Part shown: positions 1 through 11,869 of the stretch, piece after piece | Layout of the letters: each line of letters opens with the position of its first letter | Numbering within the stretch: position 1 is the first letter of the stretch | Assembly (NCBI GenBank): GCA_043228905.1 | Contig: JBHGNT010000007.1 | Span: 21,390,001 to 21,454,000 of the forward strand | Direction of reading: 5' to 3' | DNA length: 64,000 nt | From: Azolla caroliniana | Taxonomy: Eukaryota; Polypodiophyta | Program-made: the position numbers and the translations under genes | Notes under the pieces: generated by a model | Seen by the model: only the letters and a program-made list of their open reading frames with translations | What the model was told of the DNA's origin: nothing | Database searches by the model: none

Positions 1-82
1 CCCACGTTCGGAACACTCTCTCTCTCGCTCTCACTCTCATCACCACTCTACCTCGCCATCTTTCCTCGACCTCGAAGCAGAC
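1..82 (+). promoter_or_regulatory. Pyrimidine-rich leader of the coiled-coil gene
   Basis: The 82 bases before the ATG are rich in CT runs (ctctctctctcgctctcactctc). Element F has a comparable C/T-rich spacer between its protease and the homologous ORF (about 31580-31870 on the minus strand). This suggests that the second gene of these elements has its own 5' leader, for a subgenomic or spliced RNA. The function is inferred from composition and position only. Confidence 0.3.
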
Positions 83-2752
83 ATGGAACCACAAACGCTG
101 TCGGAAGCGGCCAGGAAATGGCTCAGGCAACACGGACTGGATGGGTTCTTGACCATCATGGAGGCACCACCGCACAAAGAAGCCGACCAGGTCATCAAGG
201 AGCTCGACAAAGAAGTCATCACCGAGGAAGCGATCCGTGCGCTAACAGGCCTTCCGGAGGGAGGTATTTTTCAGATCGATAACCCAACCTCGGAGCAACT
301 CATCCGATATTTCGGTGAGTACTCTGTAGCCGGCAAAGGCTATCGAACGCAGGGCGGCGAAGATCCGCTATTCAGGGAGATAGCTCGAGTGCTCCATGAG
401 TACGGCCACGTGTACCCCCGACCCCCTGTCATGCCAAAAAATCGGGCAGGGATGATCATAGCCACCTATGAAGGGATCAAGGTGGATTGGCCGGTGTTGA
501 TTGCAGACGGTTTGTGTGCGGCAATCGACACGGTACGAGGAAAGGACGGCAAGGAGGGCCGGAAGCTGTGGCATGCCGTAGCTCAGTGGATAACATTGCT
601 CGCGCCGCCGGTCGAGACCGTTCAGCCAAAGAAGCGGCCAAGATTATCGGAAGGAAGCACCTCGAAGCCGGCGTCCAAACGACAGTAGCTGCTGGCGTCG
701 AAGGCGACGAAAGGGAAGAAACGGCTCCCAGAACCGGAGGAGGTGTCACTGGTTCCACCCGTTAAGATAACCATACGGCGACCGGGACAGAAGGAACCGG
801 AACCCTTGACGGCACAGATACATGCCGTTACCCAGGAAGAGGAAACGGAGGAGCCAGTAGAGCACCTCCAACGACGGTCAAGAAGTAGGACCGCCGGGAC
901 AGCGGGGGAGCGTTCGGACCCGCAAAAGGAAGAAACGCCCCCAACTCAACCTGAGCAAACCACAAGGGAGTAACCGGAACTGGTGCGTATAGAACCGGCC
1001 TTGTCGACTTCTATACAAGAAGTCATTCCAACGGCTCCGGAGACGGCGAGAACCGGAACTCAACAGCCGGCGAGCCCAGCCAGCACACACGGCAGCCAAG
1101 GAGTAGAACCAGAACGGCAGATACAGGCACTCAGGCCAGACAATTCCACAGTGAACGAGCCGACCCGACCAGTACAGCAGCAAGGCACCAGTAGCATGTG
1201 GCTACGGTGGGTAGGCGAGCAGATCGCCGGAGCGGTCGAGTACATAGAGGCGGAGGAGAGAGCGCACCACGAACGGTTGCTCGTCACAACCGTAGATCTA
1301 GAGACGGCCCGGTCCAGAATCCGGAGCCTTGAACAAGACTTGGACAGGGTCACAAGGGAAATGGCTCAATTGGCTTTGACAACACAAGTCCAAGCACCGG
1401 TGACTCCGGGCAATGTACAGAATAAAGCGTCAGATCAACTTGTACATAGCAATCAGACCCCGGCAACGGAAACCGTTCCGGAGAGAAATGCGGCACAAGC
1501 CCAAGAGCTTGCGGACTTAAAGGATGAGCTAGCTGCCCAAGAAGCGCTGAGGAGCCGCGAAAGAGAGTTGAAGACGGCAGCGGAGGCAGAACTCAAAAAG
1601 ACTGCTGAGAATCTACGCCGGGCCGAGGAGAGCTTACGAAAAGGCCACCAAGCGTACGACTGGCTCAAGGAGGAGAAGGAGAAAATGCTGCAAGAGAAGG
1701 ACAAGCTCCGGAGAAACGCCGAAACAGAAGTAGATCGCCTGAAAGAGGAACTCTGGCAGCTAAAGGACCGGGAGGACCGGAACCATCGCCAGATCAATGG
1801 CAAGCTCAAACAAAAAACGGAGGAATTTGAGCACTTGCACCGAGAGTATAAACGGTTGCAAACGGAGCACAAGGAACGGACGGATGAGCTCCGGCAAGCA
1901 GTTGATCGGACCGCAACGGCATACGCTAATGAACAAGCGGAAACCAGAAGACGGTTGGAAGAGGCGGAGAAGGTTCGGACAGAGCTCCTCAGGCAACAGC
2001 AGGCGGAAAAAGAAAGAGCGGCGGAGGTAATGCAGAGGCTGCAAACAACATATCAAGGGCAGCTGACGCGCTACAGAGAGCAGGCGGAGGATACGGCTAA
2101 TCTCATCAAGCAGTTGAAGGAGGAACGACAAGTTGTGGAAAGTAGAGCGCAAATGGGAGCAAGTCGCATCCAGGATATCATGCGGGCCTGGTTGAACCAG
2201 ACCAAGAGCTTGATTGACAACGGTTCCGTCAAATGGTGGACCAAGTGGGCCACGAACGCGGCGGAACTCCAATTGCTCCGGGCCGACGTAGAGAACCGGC
2301 GGAAGGAGGGAGATGATTGCTATATGCTGACTTCCGAAGACTTCACCGGCATAAGAGATGAGCTGGCCGAAGACTTTCAAGCCTTGGTAGAGGACCAACT
2401 AGGGAAAATCCGGCAACTTGTAGCTCAGCTGGACGACGACAGGCTGGAGGCGCAGATCCAGTTTGAAAGCTACGAGAGGTCCCAGATCCGGGAAGAGAAA
2501 GCACGAGAACCGGTTACGGTCAACCTCAGTGATGAGGAACCGTTACTGGAAGGAGACCGGACCGGAAGCAGTCAAATGGGGATGCCGGAGTCAGAGAAAC
2601 AAACGGAGCAGCAGCAAGCACAGCCGCCGGAGCAGTCTCAGTCCCAACCGCAACCACAGCAGCAGCAGCAAGCACAGCCGCAACAACCACAACCGGAAGA
2701 ACAATTGGAAACTCTGGAACAAAGTATTTTGGACAATTTGGGTGAACAATGA
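83..2752 (+). pseudogene. Unknown N-domain plus coiled-coil protein of element M, two nonsense codons
   Basis: A single frame of 890 codons is interrupted only by TAG at 686-688 (codon 202) and TAA at 971-973 (codon 297). Both could come from Gln codons by C to T. Codons 1-200 form a compact domain with the landmarks YFGEYS, FREIARVLHEYG and ATYEGIKVDW. The homologous ORF in element F has YFGVYS, FGEIARILMEYA and SEYEGNKIDW at the same spacing. A Pro/Thr/Glu-rich linker follows. About codons 400-690 form a long heptad-rich coiled coil. Codons 690-800 hold a Trp-rich module ending LRADVENRRKEG, matched by LRADAENRRKEG in F. The tail is Gln/Pro-rich. There is no signal peptide, membrane segment or catalytic motif, so it is not an envelope protein. 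Homology to a plant transposon-protein domain is possible but untested. Function unknown. Confidence 0.65.
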
Positions 2753-2804
2753 AGGGGCCGAGAAGGGTTCGACGTACAAGGTACTGTCCCACGGGCGTGC
2801 CATG
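2753..2804 (+). other. 3' untranslated stretch and presumed polypurine region of element M
   Basis: A short spacer lies between the coiled-coil stop codon and the LTR. It contains GTCCCACGGGCGTGCCA directly before the LTR start TGTTACC. The same sequence precedes the 3' LTR of element F on the minus strand (28447-28463), so it is probably a conserved plus-strand priming or packaging signal, although it is not strongly purine-rich. Confidence 0.4.
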
Positions 2805-3223
2805 TGTTACCGGCCGGCAAGGAGTCCAAAATACGGAGTGAAGGAATTAATTAAGTATGGTTGTAAATAAGCATAGTGTGGACGGACGGACTGGAAACGG
2901 TATGCCGTTCCAGATCCGGACGGATCCCGAATAGGTGCGATAGGCACCGTTTTGTACTACGGGCCGGAAACCTATTTAAAGGCCCGGACCCCATTGTAAT
3001 CGCAACGGATAATTAATAGAGCATATGGTGTTTATACTTCTGTGTTGGTTTCCGTTCTGTAATTACTGTTATATCTTACGCGTGTAATTAACCAAAGCAC
3101 TCTAATCGTGTAACCTACGTAAGTCGGTGTAATCGTTGAATCTTAATCCTATGCCGTAATCACCCTTTGGTGAAGTGTCTCCGTGACACCTTGTGTTAGG
3201 CCTTGTCTGGTCAGAGAATAACA
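2805..3223 (+). repeat. 3' LTR of element M
   Basis: The sequence starts TGTTACC and ends AGAATAACA, giving the canonical TG...CA ends. It carries a TATA-like box (CTATTTAAAG near 2972). The partner 5' LTR is outside the window, so the boundaries rest on the terminal dinucleotides, on the resemblance to the ends of the F LTR (TGTTGTCC...GGATAACA) and on the point where Copia-A LTR similarity begins. Confidence 0.55.
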
Positions 3224-3397
3224 GTGCTCACTGAGCACGTCTTATGTACAGACTGAGTATTATTGTTGAATATAGTTTTTTGTGTTTTCTCTCTCTGTCT
3301 CTCCCGCGTACACCGTGTAAGCCTAAGCTCTCCATTGAACCTGAGCTTCCTTCCTCTGTTCTGTCTTCATACCTGCTTCCGCACGCTACTTTTTACA
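3224..3397 (+). repeat. Truncated 5' LTR of Copia-A
   Basis: This matches the last 174 or so bases of the 3' LTR (from GTGCTCACTGAGCAC to CTACTTTTTACA) almost base for base. The U3 half, including the TGTTGAGAG start, is missing and is replaced by the LTR of element M. Confidence 0.85.
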
Positions 3398-3410
3398 TGG
3401 TATCAGAGCG
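3398..3410 (+). other. Primer-binding site of Copia-A
   Basis: TGGTATCAGAGCG directly follows the LTR end. It is complementary to the 3' end of plant initiator methionine tRNA, the usual minus-strand primer of plant Ty1/copia elements. Confidence 0.9.
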
Positions 3411-3469
3411 CGAGGGTTGAGAACCTCTCTGCAGCCGACACAGCTTGACGAAGAAGAACAAGAAGAACG

Positions 3470-6400
3470 ATGGATAGAGGCATGGCGAGCTCGCTTCCAA
3501 CAGAGAAGCTCGACAGAACCAACTACGCGTCTTGGTCTTACAAGATGCATCGGTACCAGCTCGGGCACGACTACTGGAGTTATGTCAAAGGAGCTAAAGA
3601 CGCGACACCTGAATCAACGCACAGAGACTTCCCGTCGTGGGAGCAATCGGCGAGCAGGGCACTATACTACTTCGCATTGTGTGTGGGCGAACAACTATTG
3701 AGCTATGGTCGGGATGCAAAGACGCCGAAGGGTGCGTGGGAAAATCTGAAGAAGATTTTCGCCGCGAGCACCACAACCAGGAAGCTTCAGCTCCGACAGG
3801 AGTTAAGCAACCTACGACAACGTGACTTGTCGGTGGTGGACTATACCTCGAAGATCAAGGATATCTGCGACTCCCTCGCCTCCATAGAGGTGAACATCGA
3901 TGAGAGCGAGATGGTCCAGATCTGTCTCGGAGGTTTGGCGTCGAAGTTCGGAGCGTTCCGAACGGCTGTGTGTACCCGGGAGAATACGCCGTCCTTTTTC
4001 GACTTACAATCGATGCTCCTGGTAGAGGAGAACCACGCGGGTGCGTCTACAAGCACGCACACCGACAACAGAATGCTGTACAGGGAGGGAGATAGGCCCC
4101 GTGGACGTGGAGGACGAGGCGAGTCGGCACGCAATGGAGGCGGCCGATGAGATCAAGGAAGAAGGCACCGAAATGATGCCGACAGCAACTCCGGACCCTC
4201 CGGAAACCGGGGGAGTCGAAGCGATGAGAACCGGCAAGGGAAGTTCATTGCGGAGTGCTGGTACTGTGGCAAGAAAGGCCACAGGGAAAGTGAGTGCTGG
4301 AAGAAGCGCGCCGATTCGGAGAGAACTGGTTCCAGGAATGGCTCCAGACGTACCGACAAGGGAAATCGGCAGCGATCGCACTACGCTGAAGACTCCGGGA
4401 GAGCCGGAGAAGGGTCTGTCTTCGTGACGAGACACGAAGCAAACTCAATGAAACAGAGCACCCCGAGACCGAACGAGGTGTGGTACGTAGACTCCGGCGC
4501 GTCAAACCACATGACGAGCCATAAGGAGTGGTTCTCGTACCTTGAAAAACCGATACAACCTGGAGTAGTCGCAACAAGAGACGACACTCCGCATCCGATT
4601 GCGAATGTCGGAGAAGTTCCCCTTAGCCATGTCGGGCAGAAAGGGAAACTCAAGAATGTGTTGCACGTTCCGACAATCACGAAAAACTTGGTCTCGGTCG
4701 GACAGATCGTCGACCAAGGGATGGAGGTTCGGTTTACACACCTCGGGTGCTTCATTGAGGAAGAAGGCCGTGTGATCGTGCAAGGGCGCAGAGACGGGAG
4801 GATGTTTATCCTCGATTCCACTGACGGTGGCACCGCAATGTTCGCAAAGGGACAAAAAGCCGAGTCGGACATCGACTTGTGGCACAAGCGGATAGGCCAC
4901 GTCAACTACCAGCGGCTTCAAGATCTGCAATCGAAACAGGTAGTGTTCGGATTGCCCAAGTTTAGTGGCCGAAAGGCACAAATTTGTGAAGCCTGCCAGC
5001 TCGGGAAGCAACACCGACTTCCCTTCCCCAACGAGCGAAACCGGAGCCGGAACAAGCTCGACCTTATACACTCGGATGTGTGGGGACCGACACAAAACGT
5101 TAGTCTTGGCGGGAGCCGATACTTTGTCTCTTTCATCGATGACCACACGCGGCACACGTGGATCTACCTCGTTGAGAGGAAGAGCGAAGTCTTCGACTGT
5201 TTCCGGGACCTCAAATGGTTTGTGGAAATGGAAACGGGACGAAAGATCAAGTGCCTGCGGTCGGATGGCGGGAAAGAGTACTTTTCCGGTCAATTCAACA
5301 GTTATCTACAACAAATGGGAATTCGGCGCGAATTCAGTTGTAGATACACGCCAGAGCAGAACGGCGTGGCCGAGAGGAAGAATCGGTCAGTTGTGGAAGC
5401 GGCACGGGCAATGCTGGAGGAGAAGAGCTTGCCCAAGTTCTATTGGGCCGAGGCGGTGAGGACCGCAGTATACATCTAGAACCGGATCGGAGACAAAGTG
5501 TCGGCGCACGAGCTATATTTCGGAGCGAAGCCGAACTTGCGACACTTGAAGGTGTTTGGTAGCATTGCGTATGTGCATATACCGAAGGAGAGAAGGAGGA
5601 AGCTGGACGCAAAGGCCGAGAAATGCATCTTGGTCGGTTACTCGGATGAGCAGAAGGGTTATAAGTGCTATAACCCTCGCACCAAACAAGCGCGTGTCAG
5701 CCGCGACGTTGTGTTTGACGAGTCCGCGTCCTGGTACAAGCCCGCGCCTCCGAACCCCGAGTCCAATCCGTGTTCTGACGATGAGGTCAGCGAGGCCGAG
5801 ATGCCTCCGGATGAGCCCGAAATCGAGACCCGCGAAGAGAGTCCGATTTCACTTCGGTTAAGTGGACCGATTGGACGACTGAGTCGGTACGACCAGTCCG
5901 ATGAAGAGTCGGCGAGTAGTGGAGACTCGGCCGTGCATTCCCCGCGCAGGAAGCCGAGGAGACAGCTTACGCGCAAAGAGAAAGGGAAGAAGAAGGTGTC
6001 AGATTTCGGCATGGAAAGGAACGAGTCAGATCGACGCGAGTCTGACTCCGAGGGAACCGGTGACAGGTCTTTAAAGATGAAGACCGCGTCGACCGAGAAG
6101 GCCTCGACATCGGCTAATGTGAGATTACGCCGATCTACCCGCCAAAAGAACCCAGTTGTGCGGTTCGGATACAACGAGTACATGGCGCATCATTATGCAT
6201 ACATGATCCGTGTAGCGGAAGTGCGTGAGCCAGAGAGCTACGTAGAAGCGGCTAAAGACGCGAATTGGCGTGCCGTGATGGAGGAAGAGATGCACGCATT
6301 GGCAGAGAACGAGACCTGGGACCTGGTTGACGCACCGGAGGGTGTGAAGCCGATCGGGTGTAGGTGGGTGTACAAGGTCAAGTACAACACCGATGGCTCG

Positions 6401-7653
6401 GTCAACCGGTACAAGGCTCGGCTAGTGGCAAAGGGCTACGCGCAGAAACACGACATCGACTAAGATGAGATGTTTGCGCCGGTCGCGAAAATGACGACTG
6501 TCTGTGTTTTGCTGGTAGTAGCTGCGGCGAAGGGGTGGCACTTACATCAAATGGATGTAAAGAATGCGTTCCTGCAAGGTGACCTTGAGGAACAAGTGTA
6601 CATGATACAGCCCCCCGGATTTCACTCCGGAACAAACTCCTCGGCAGTATGCCGACTGAAGAAGTCCCTTTACGGACTGAAGCAAGCCCCGCGTGCCTGG
6701 AACGCGAAGATCACGCAACAACTGCGTCGGATGGGCTTCGTCACGTCAAAATCAGACTCTTCCCTGTTCATCCCGAAAGGTCGACTCGGACCGGTTAGTA
6801 TTTTACTATATGTTGATGACTTGGTCATCACCGGCACCGACCTAGGTGAAATCGACCGCGTAAAGCTCCAGCTTGCGGCATCGTTCGACATGAAGGATCT
6901 GGGGGACCTTCATTACTTCCTCGGGATCGAAGTGATCCGTACCCCCGAAGGCATATTGATCAGCCAACGTCATTACGTGCTGAGTATGCTCTTCAAATTT
7001 GGGATGGCCGACTGTAAGTCCGTCTCGACTCCTCTGGACAGAACCGTGAAGCTTCGTCCCGATACGGGAAAGGTATGCGAGCCGACGAGGTTTCGACAAA
7101 TTGTCGGAAGCCTCATATACTTGACCATCACCCGACCTGACCTCAGTTATCCGGTCGGGGTGATCAGTCAGTTCATGGCGCGACCTACCCAGGAGCACCT
7201 TCAGTGTGTGCAACGCATACTTCGGTATGTCAACGGCACTAAGGACCGGGGACTGCTATATCGGACCGGTGCGGCCGCGTAGTTAGTCGGCTACACCGAT
7301 GCTGATTGGGCTGGCAACGCCGCCGATCGCCGATCCACGTCCGGATACGCGTTCTCCCTCAAGAGTGCCGCGATCGCGTGGAGCAGTAAGAAGCAGCCGA
7401 CAGTTGCACTGTCGAGCACCGAAGCTGAGTACCGAGGAGCGGCTGTCGCGGCATGTGAAGGCATATGGTTGAAGCGGCTACTTAAGGACCTGCAAGTGGA
7501 GGTGTCAGATCTGACGACGATCTACTGCGACAACCTCAGCAGCATCCAGCTCGCAAAAAACCCCGTTTTCCACGCACGAACCAGGCACATTGAGGTGCAC
7601 TACCATTTCGTCCGTGAGCGTGTCCTTACCGGTGAAGTCAAACTTCAGTACGT
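3470..7653 (+). pseudogene. Copia-A gag-pol polyprotein, main part
   Basis: One frame runs from Met at 3470 and carries all Ty1/copia domains in order. They are Gag with QLRQELSNLRQRDLS, a zinc knuckle CWYCGKKGHRESEC (codons 263-276), protease DSGASNHM (Asp at codon 341), integrase HHCC finger and core D536, D599, E635 (D-35-E spacing), and RT with YVDD (codons 1114-1117). The RNase H start is TDADWAG, with a later STEAEYRG motif. Nonsense codons are TGA 4148, TAG 5477, TAA 6461 and TAG 7280. There are no frameshifts. The frame is interrupted at 7653 by Gypsy-B and resumes at 14689. Copia-J and Copia-E are its closest relatives in the window. It cannot make a full polyprotein as it stands. 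Confidence 0.9.
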
Positions 7654-8301
7654 TGTCGCGTTACTACGCGCGTGCGTAGGGAAACGAGGCGGGACCACCG
7701 GGGTCTTGAACCGAAGAGCAGATGATAAAAGGGGAAAGGGAAGGAGAGAGACGCCCGGTGACGTATGAGCAAAGAAACACAGGGGCGTGGCCCGTCAACA
7801 CAGAAAACGCGAATGGACACAGAGATAGGGAGACACAAGTGTTTGTATATTAACGAATAACAAGAACACAGCAGAACACGCGAGCGGTTACAACCGAACA
7901 GGCCGGCGAACAGATGCCAATGCCTGTTCGTCTGCGCACGGAAAGGGGATAAGATGGAGGTGCTGCCGGAAGCACACGGGCGTTCCTCGAAGCAGCATGA
8001 GCCTCCCGAAGCCTGCAGAGAAGAACAACAGAGAACAGACAGAGGAGAATCGTTCGGTTCCGGTCCGACAACACTTCGTCCTCCTTAATGCGCGATCCCC
8101 TCTCATTGCGTCTCCCTCTCCTTTATAGCGTCAAGAAGGGAGCCGTCTCCCTCATTTACTTCCCACCTACCGAATCTAACTACCCAGGATCTCTCTCTAT
8201 ACCTAATTCTCTATTATATACATTAAGAGCGCGCACACGTGAAGGGCCGGTTCATGTGTGCTATTCACCGATTGCGCTAGGGGACGGTTTTCTTCACGAC
8301 A
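7654..8301 (-). repeat. 3' LTR of Gypsy-B
   Basis: Read on the minus strand it begins TGTCGTGAAGA and ends AACGCGACA. It pairs with 14042-14688 at about 97% identity by eye. The start TGTCGTGAAGA is shared with the LTRs of Gypsy-H, element K and insertion N. Confidence 0.93.
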
Positions 8302-8318
8302 TCCGCCCCCACCTAACC
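8302..8318 (-). other. Polypurine tract of Gypsy-B
   Basis: On the minus strand GGTTAGGTGGGGGCGGA directly precedes the 3' LTR. Nearly the same tract precedes the K LTR at 60969-60985, which links the two elements. Confidence 0.75.
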
Positions 8319-11300
8319 GCGCATCCACCGGTATGCGCCAAAATTGGGTTCTGATTGGAGAAAAATGGCCCGGGTTCCGGTTCCTCGTCCATCGGTTCGT
8401 CCTCCGCCTCGGACTGATCATCGTCGTTGTCCAGGCCTCTTAGATCCGGTTCGCCATCGTGGCGCTTCTTGAACACTTTGATCCGCTTCCCCGCCACTGG
8501 TATCGCCATCCTCGTACCGTCGAGTTCCGCCAGGTGGTACGTCCCATTGTCGTTGGCGCCCATTACCACGTAAGGCCCGAACCTCCGCTTTGCAAACTTC
8601 CGTGTTGCTCGGTGCTGGTTGTCGAGGCTGCTGTCATAGACTAGCACCTAGTCGCCTTCCTCGATTCTCTTTATTCTGAGCCGGTGCGTTCGGTCGAACC
8701 AGGCTTTGTTCTTCATTCTCGCCGTCCGAAGTCTCTCCGCTACTCGTTCCACGTCCTCTGGCCTCCGCTCGAGCTGCCGTATACGCGCCGCAAGCAGTTC
8801 TTCCTGACTCATTTCGTCACTCCAGTCTACTGTCGCCCAGGAGGAGATCGTCCGTTCCATCGGCATGATCGGCTTCTGTCCAAACATGAGTTTTGACGGC
8901 ATGAACCCGTTAACCGAACTGTGCGTTGTCTGGTCCGCCCACAAGGCATAGGGTAACAGTTGCGGCCAGTACCCGACCTGTCCTCCGCACGCCCGGACTA
9001 GCGCTTTCACGATTGGCCCGTGCCCGCGCTCTACCTTCCCGTTTGCCTCCGGATTGTACATTGTGGTGAGCGAGAGCTTGACCCCTAACCGGTTGAACAA
9101 CTCCTCGGCCTCTTCGGCGTCCAACTCCCCGCGGTCAGCCACGATCTTTCCGACGCATCTGTACCGGCATATCACGTCCTCGATCAGGAACTGACACACG
9201 GCCGTGGTCGTTTTGTTCTGCAGGGCTCGGCCTTCCACCTGGTTCATCAGGTCCTCTCGGGCCAGCACCAGATACCGCATCTGCCCTACGCCCATCGGCA
9301 TCGTCACCAAATCTACCATCCATTTGAAGTGGATGGCCGGAGGGTAAGTGGGGTGAAGCTCGTCCCGATGTCGGATTATAGAGTGCATCTAACAACTCTC
9401 ACAAGTTGTCACGAACCGATGCACGTCCTGGTACAGTCCCGGCCACCAGTACTTCCCCTTTAGCTTTTCGAACGTGGCCCACGTCCCACGGTGCCCGGCC
9501 CAGGGGCTGTTGTGGTAGGCCTTCAACAATTCCTCCTGTTTCTCCTTCGTCGCCACTACTCGGGTCGGGATGCTGTTCCTCTTCTTCGGGTGCTTCCACA
9601 AGTATCCGTCCCGGAGAAAGAATCGGTACGCTTTCTTCCGGATCCGGTTAGCCTCGTCCCTTGTCCACGATGCGTCTGGCACCATTGTCCTCAAGAATCC
9701 CCCAATCTGCAGCCACTCCCCGTCGTACTTGCTCTCGTTGAAATCGTTAAGCGCCGGAGTGCTTTCCCCTTCGGTTGTTACGTAAGCCGCCTCGAAGAAG
9801 TCTACGCCAACTTCCTCGTCCTCCGAAACGATGCTGCCCTCGTCGTCGAATCGCGCCCTCGAAAGCATGTCGGCCATGGCATTGTCCTTCCCGGAAATGT
9901 GTCGTATCTCCGGATCCAGGGACTTGATGTACGCTATCCACCTGAGCATTGCTAGGTCCAGAGTTGCACATCCGGAAACCATGCCGAGGATCGGCAGGCA
10001 GTCCGTCTCGATAATTACCTCCGTCCCGATCAGATAGTCTTTATCGGCCTTTATCGCCGAAACGATACCCCAGAGTTCGCGTTTAACCTGGGCGTATCCT
10101 CGCTGTCGCTCGCTGAGGACCTTCGCGCCGAACCGGATTGGGAACCGAATACCGTCCTCATCTTCTTGGTTGACGACCCATCCGATCCCGGTCGGACTCG
10201 TATCTACCATTATGTAGATGGGGGTGCCTTTCTCGTAGACCGCCTTCCGGAGCGCCGGAGCTGCAGCAAGAGCCTCCTTCATTTTTCGGACTGACTCCGC
10301 AGGCTTGACTCGCCACTCGAATTTTTGCCCCTTTTTCAGCAACCTGTATAGTGGCTCGGCAACGTGGGCGTAATGCGGGATCCATATGTGGTAGAACGCG
10401 CATGCTCCCAAGAACCTCCGTACCTCCGTGACCGAGTTACAGTCGGGCTTCATAGCGGAGATGGCTTCTACCTTGGCCGGAGACGGTTTCCGCCCATACG
10501 CTCCACATAGATGTCCGACGACCATGATCTCCGATTGCCCGAAGGCTGATTTCTCCCCGGAGAAGGTGAGCCTCGCGTCCTCTAGCCTCTACAGCACCCT
10601 CTCGCAGTCGTCAATGTGTGTCGTCACGAATTTCCGGCATCCGTCCGGTCCGATCGTTTCGTCCTTTTCCCCCACCGGACATCCCTTGATCGGGATGTCG
10701 TCCAAGAATGGCATGGTGATGTCCGGGATACAATCCCTCAACGCCTTGTTCATCGCATTCACCATGTGGGCCACCGAGTTCGTCCCTCCTTGCGGCAGGG
10801 TGCACATCCGCACTAGGCCGAGAGAAGTCCGCATCGTCGTTATGTCTCTGCTCTCTACGGCTAGTTGGAACTGATCGTACCCCGAGTACAGATCACTGAC
10901 AGAGTAGATCGACCTTCCGGCGAAGGCCTCCGCGAACTCGTCTATCGTTGGTCCGATTCCTGCGTTCCGAATGGTCACTCTGTTGACCGGCTCCAGGTCT
11001 TGAATGAAGCGCAACGTCCCGTTCTTCGTCGGTACAGTAAACCACCGGTTCGAGTACGGGGCACTCGACGGTTCGAGGATGCCCATATCGACTTTCTGCC
11101 TCAATAGCTCCATCAGCTCCGGGATGTGAGCTCTCGGTACCGAAATTGGCTTGAGATTCCATGGTACATGCTGTACCGTGAATATCACCATCGGCTTCAC
11201 GATTGTCAGGTCTACGCACCCGATCTCTTCCGGCGAGAATGCGAAGGCTTTCCCGTGCCTTCCGAGCATCCTCCAAAACCGGTCTTCTTCCGCCGGCAGT

Positions 11301-11869
11301 AGGAACCCGCCCCCACCGATTTTGAGCTCCCGTAGCGTTCTGTCGGTGAAGGTGTGTCCTATGCGGGCCGGATCACGTAAACTGGGGTTTGACGTGACCC
11401 CCTCGATTCGCAACTCGCTGCCCTCCGGTAAGGGTGCCGCGACTAGCCTTACCTTCCGGTTCACAGCCTTGTACTTCCTGTTAACCTGGGCCGTCCGATC
11501 CGACTCGAGCCCTCGACTGAAGTCCGCGATGACTTCATACATCTCTTCTGAACAAACCGGTATCGTCCGGTTCTCTTTAAGGCCCTCTCCGACCACCTCT
11601 CGCAGTATTCCCAAGGTATCGTCGAAGGAGACCGCCTCCACGGCTCCGTTGATTTCTTCGCTGGGCCCGAGAACTCCGCACGCCCGAAGTCGCCCTTCCG
11701 CCCTTGTCTTTTCTCGGCCTACGACGCCGACTATCGTACACCCTCCGTTGTCGGAGAAACAAAACTTCCTACTTATGGTACAAGGATTCTTTGGTTTCGC
11801 TTCTATCGTACATTTGTGGGGTTTTCCCGGAGTGTCTGGACTGTCGCGGCCCCACGCCTTGGCAGCCCT

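Larger units (their letters stand above)
1..3223 (+). mobile_element. Element M, 3' part of a non-autonomous LTR retroelement
   Basis: The window opens inside this element. It holds a pyrimidine-rich leader (1-82), one long reading frame for an N-terminal domain plus coiled coil (83-2752), a short 3' untranslated stretch and an LTR (2805-3223). No reverse transcriptase, RNase H or integrase is visible. The protein is clearly homologous to the one in element F (31575-28616, minus strand), and both elements have the motif GTCCCACGGG(T/C)GTGCCA just before the 3' LTR. By analogy with F, a gag-protease region should lie upstream, outside the window. Its right edge abuts a truncated Copia-A LTR. 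Confidence 0.7.

Noticed and set aside
1760-2398. 212-codon minus-strand ORF across the coiled-coil gene
   Set aside because: It is the antisense shadow of the sense coiled-coil frame, with no domain. The sense frame is conserved in element F.
83-2752. Envelope-like third ORF of a retroviral-type element
   Set aside because: No signal peptide, transmembrane segment or cleavage site. The protein is a soluble coiled coil.
3470-7282. In-frame TAG, TAA and TGA codons as a reassigned code or RNA editing
   Set aside because: Copia-C reads 1,357 codons without any internal stop and ends with a normal TGA, and stop sites differ between copies. Decay by C-to-T change explains them more simply.
8294-8647. 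Chromodomain at the end of Gypsy-B integrase
   Set aside because: The sequence after the GPY/F module is acidic and short, with no chromodomain aromatic cage pattern.
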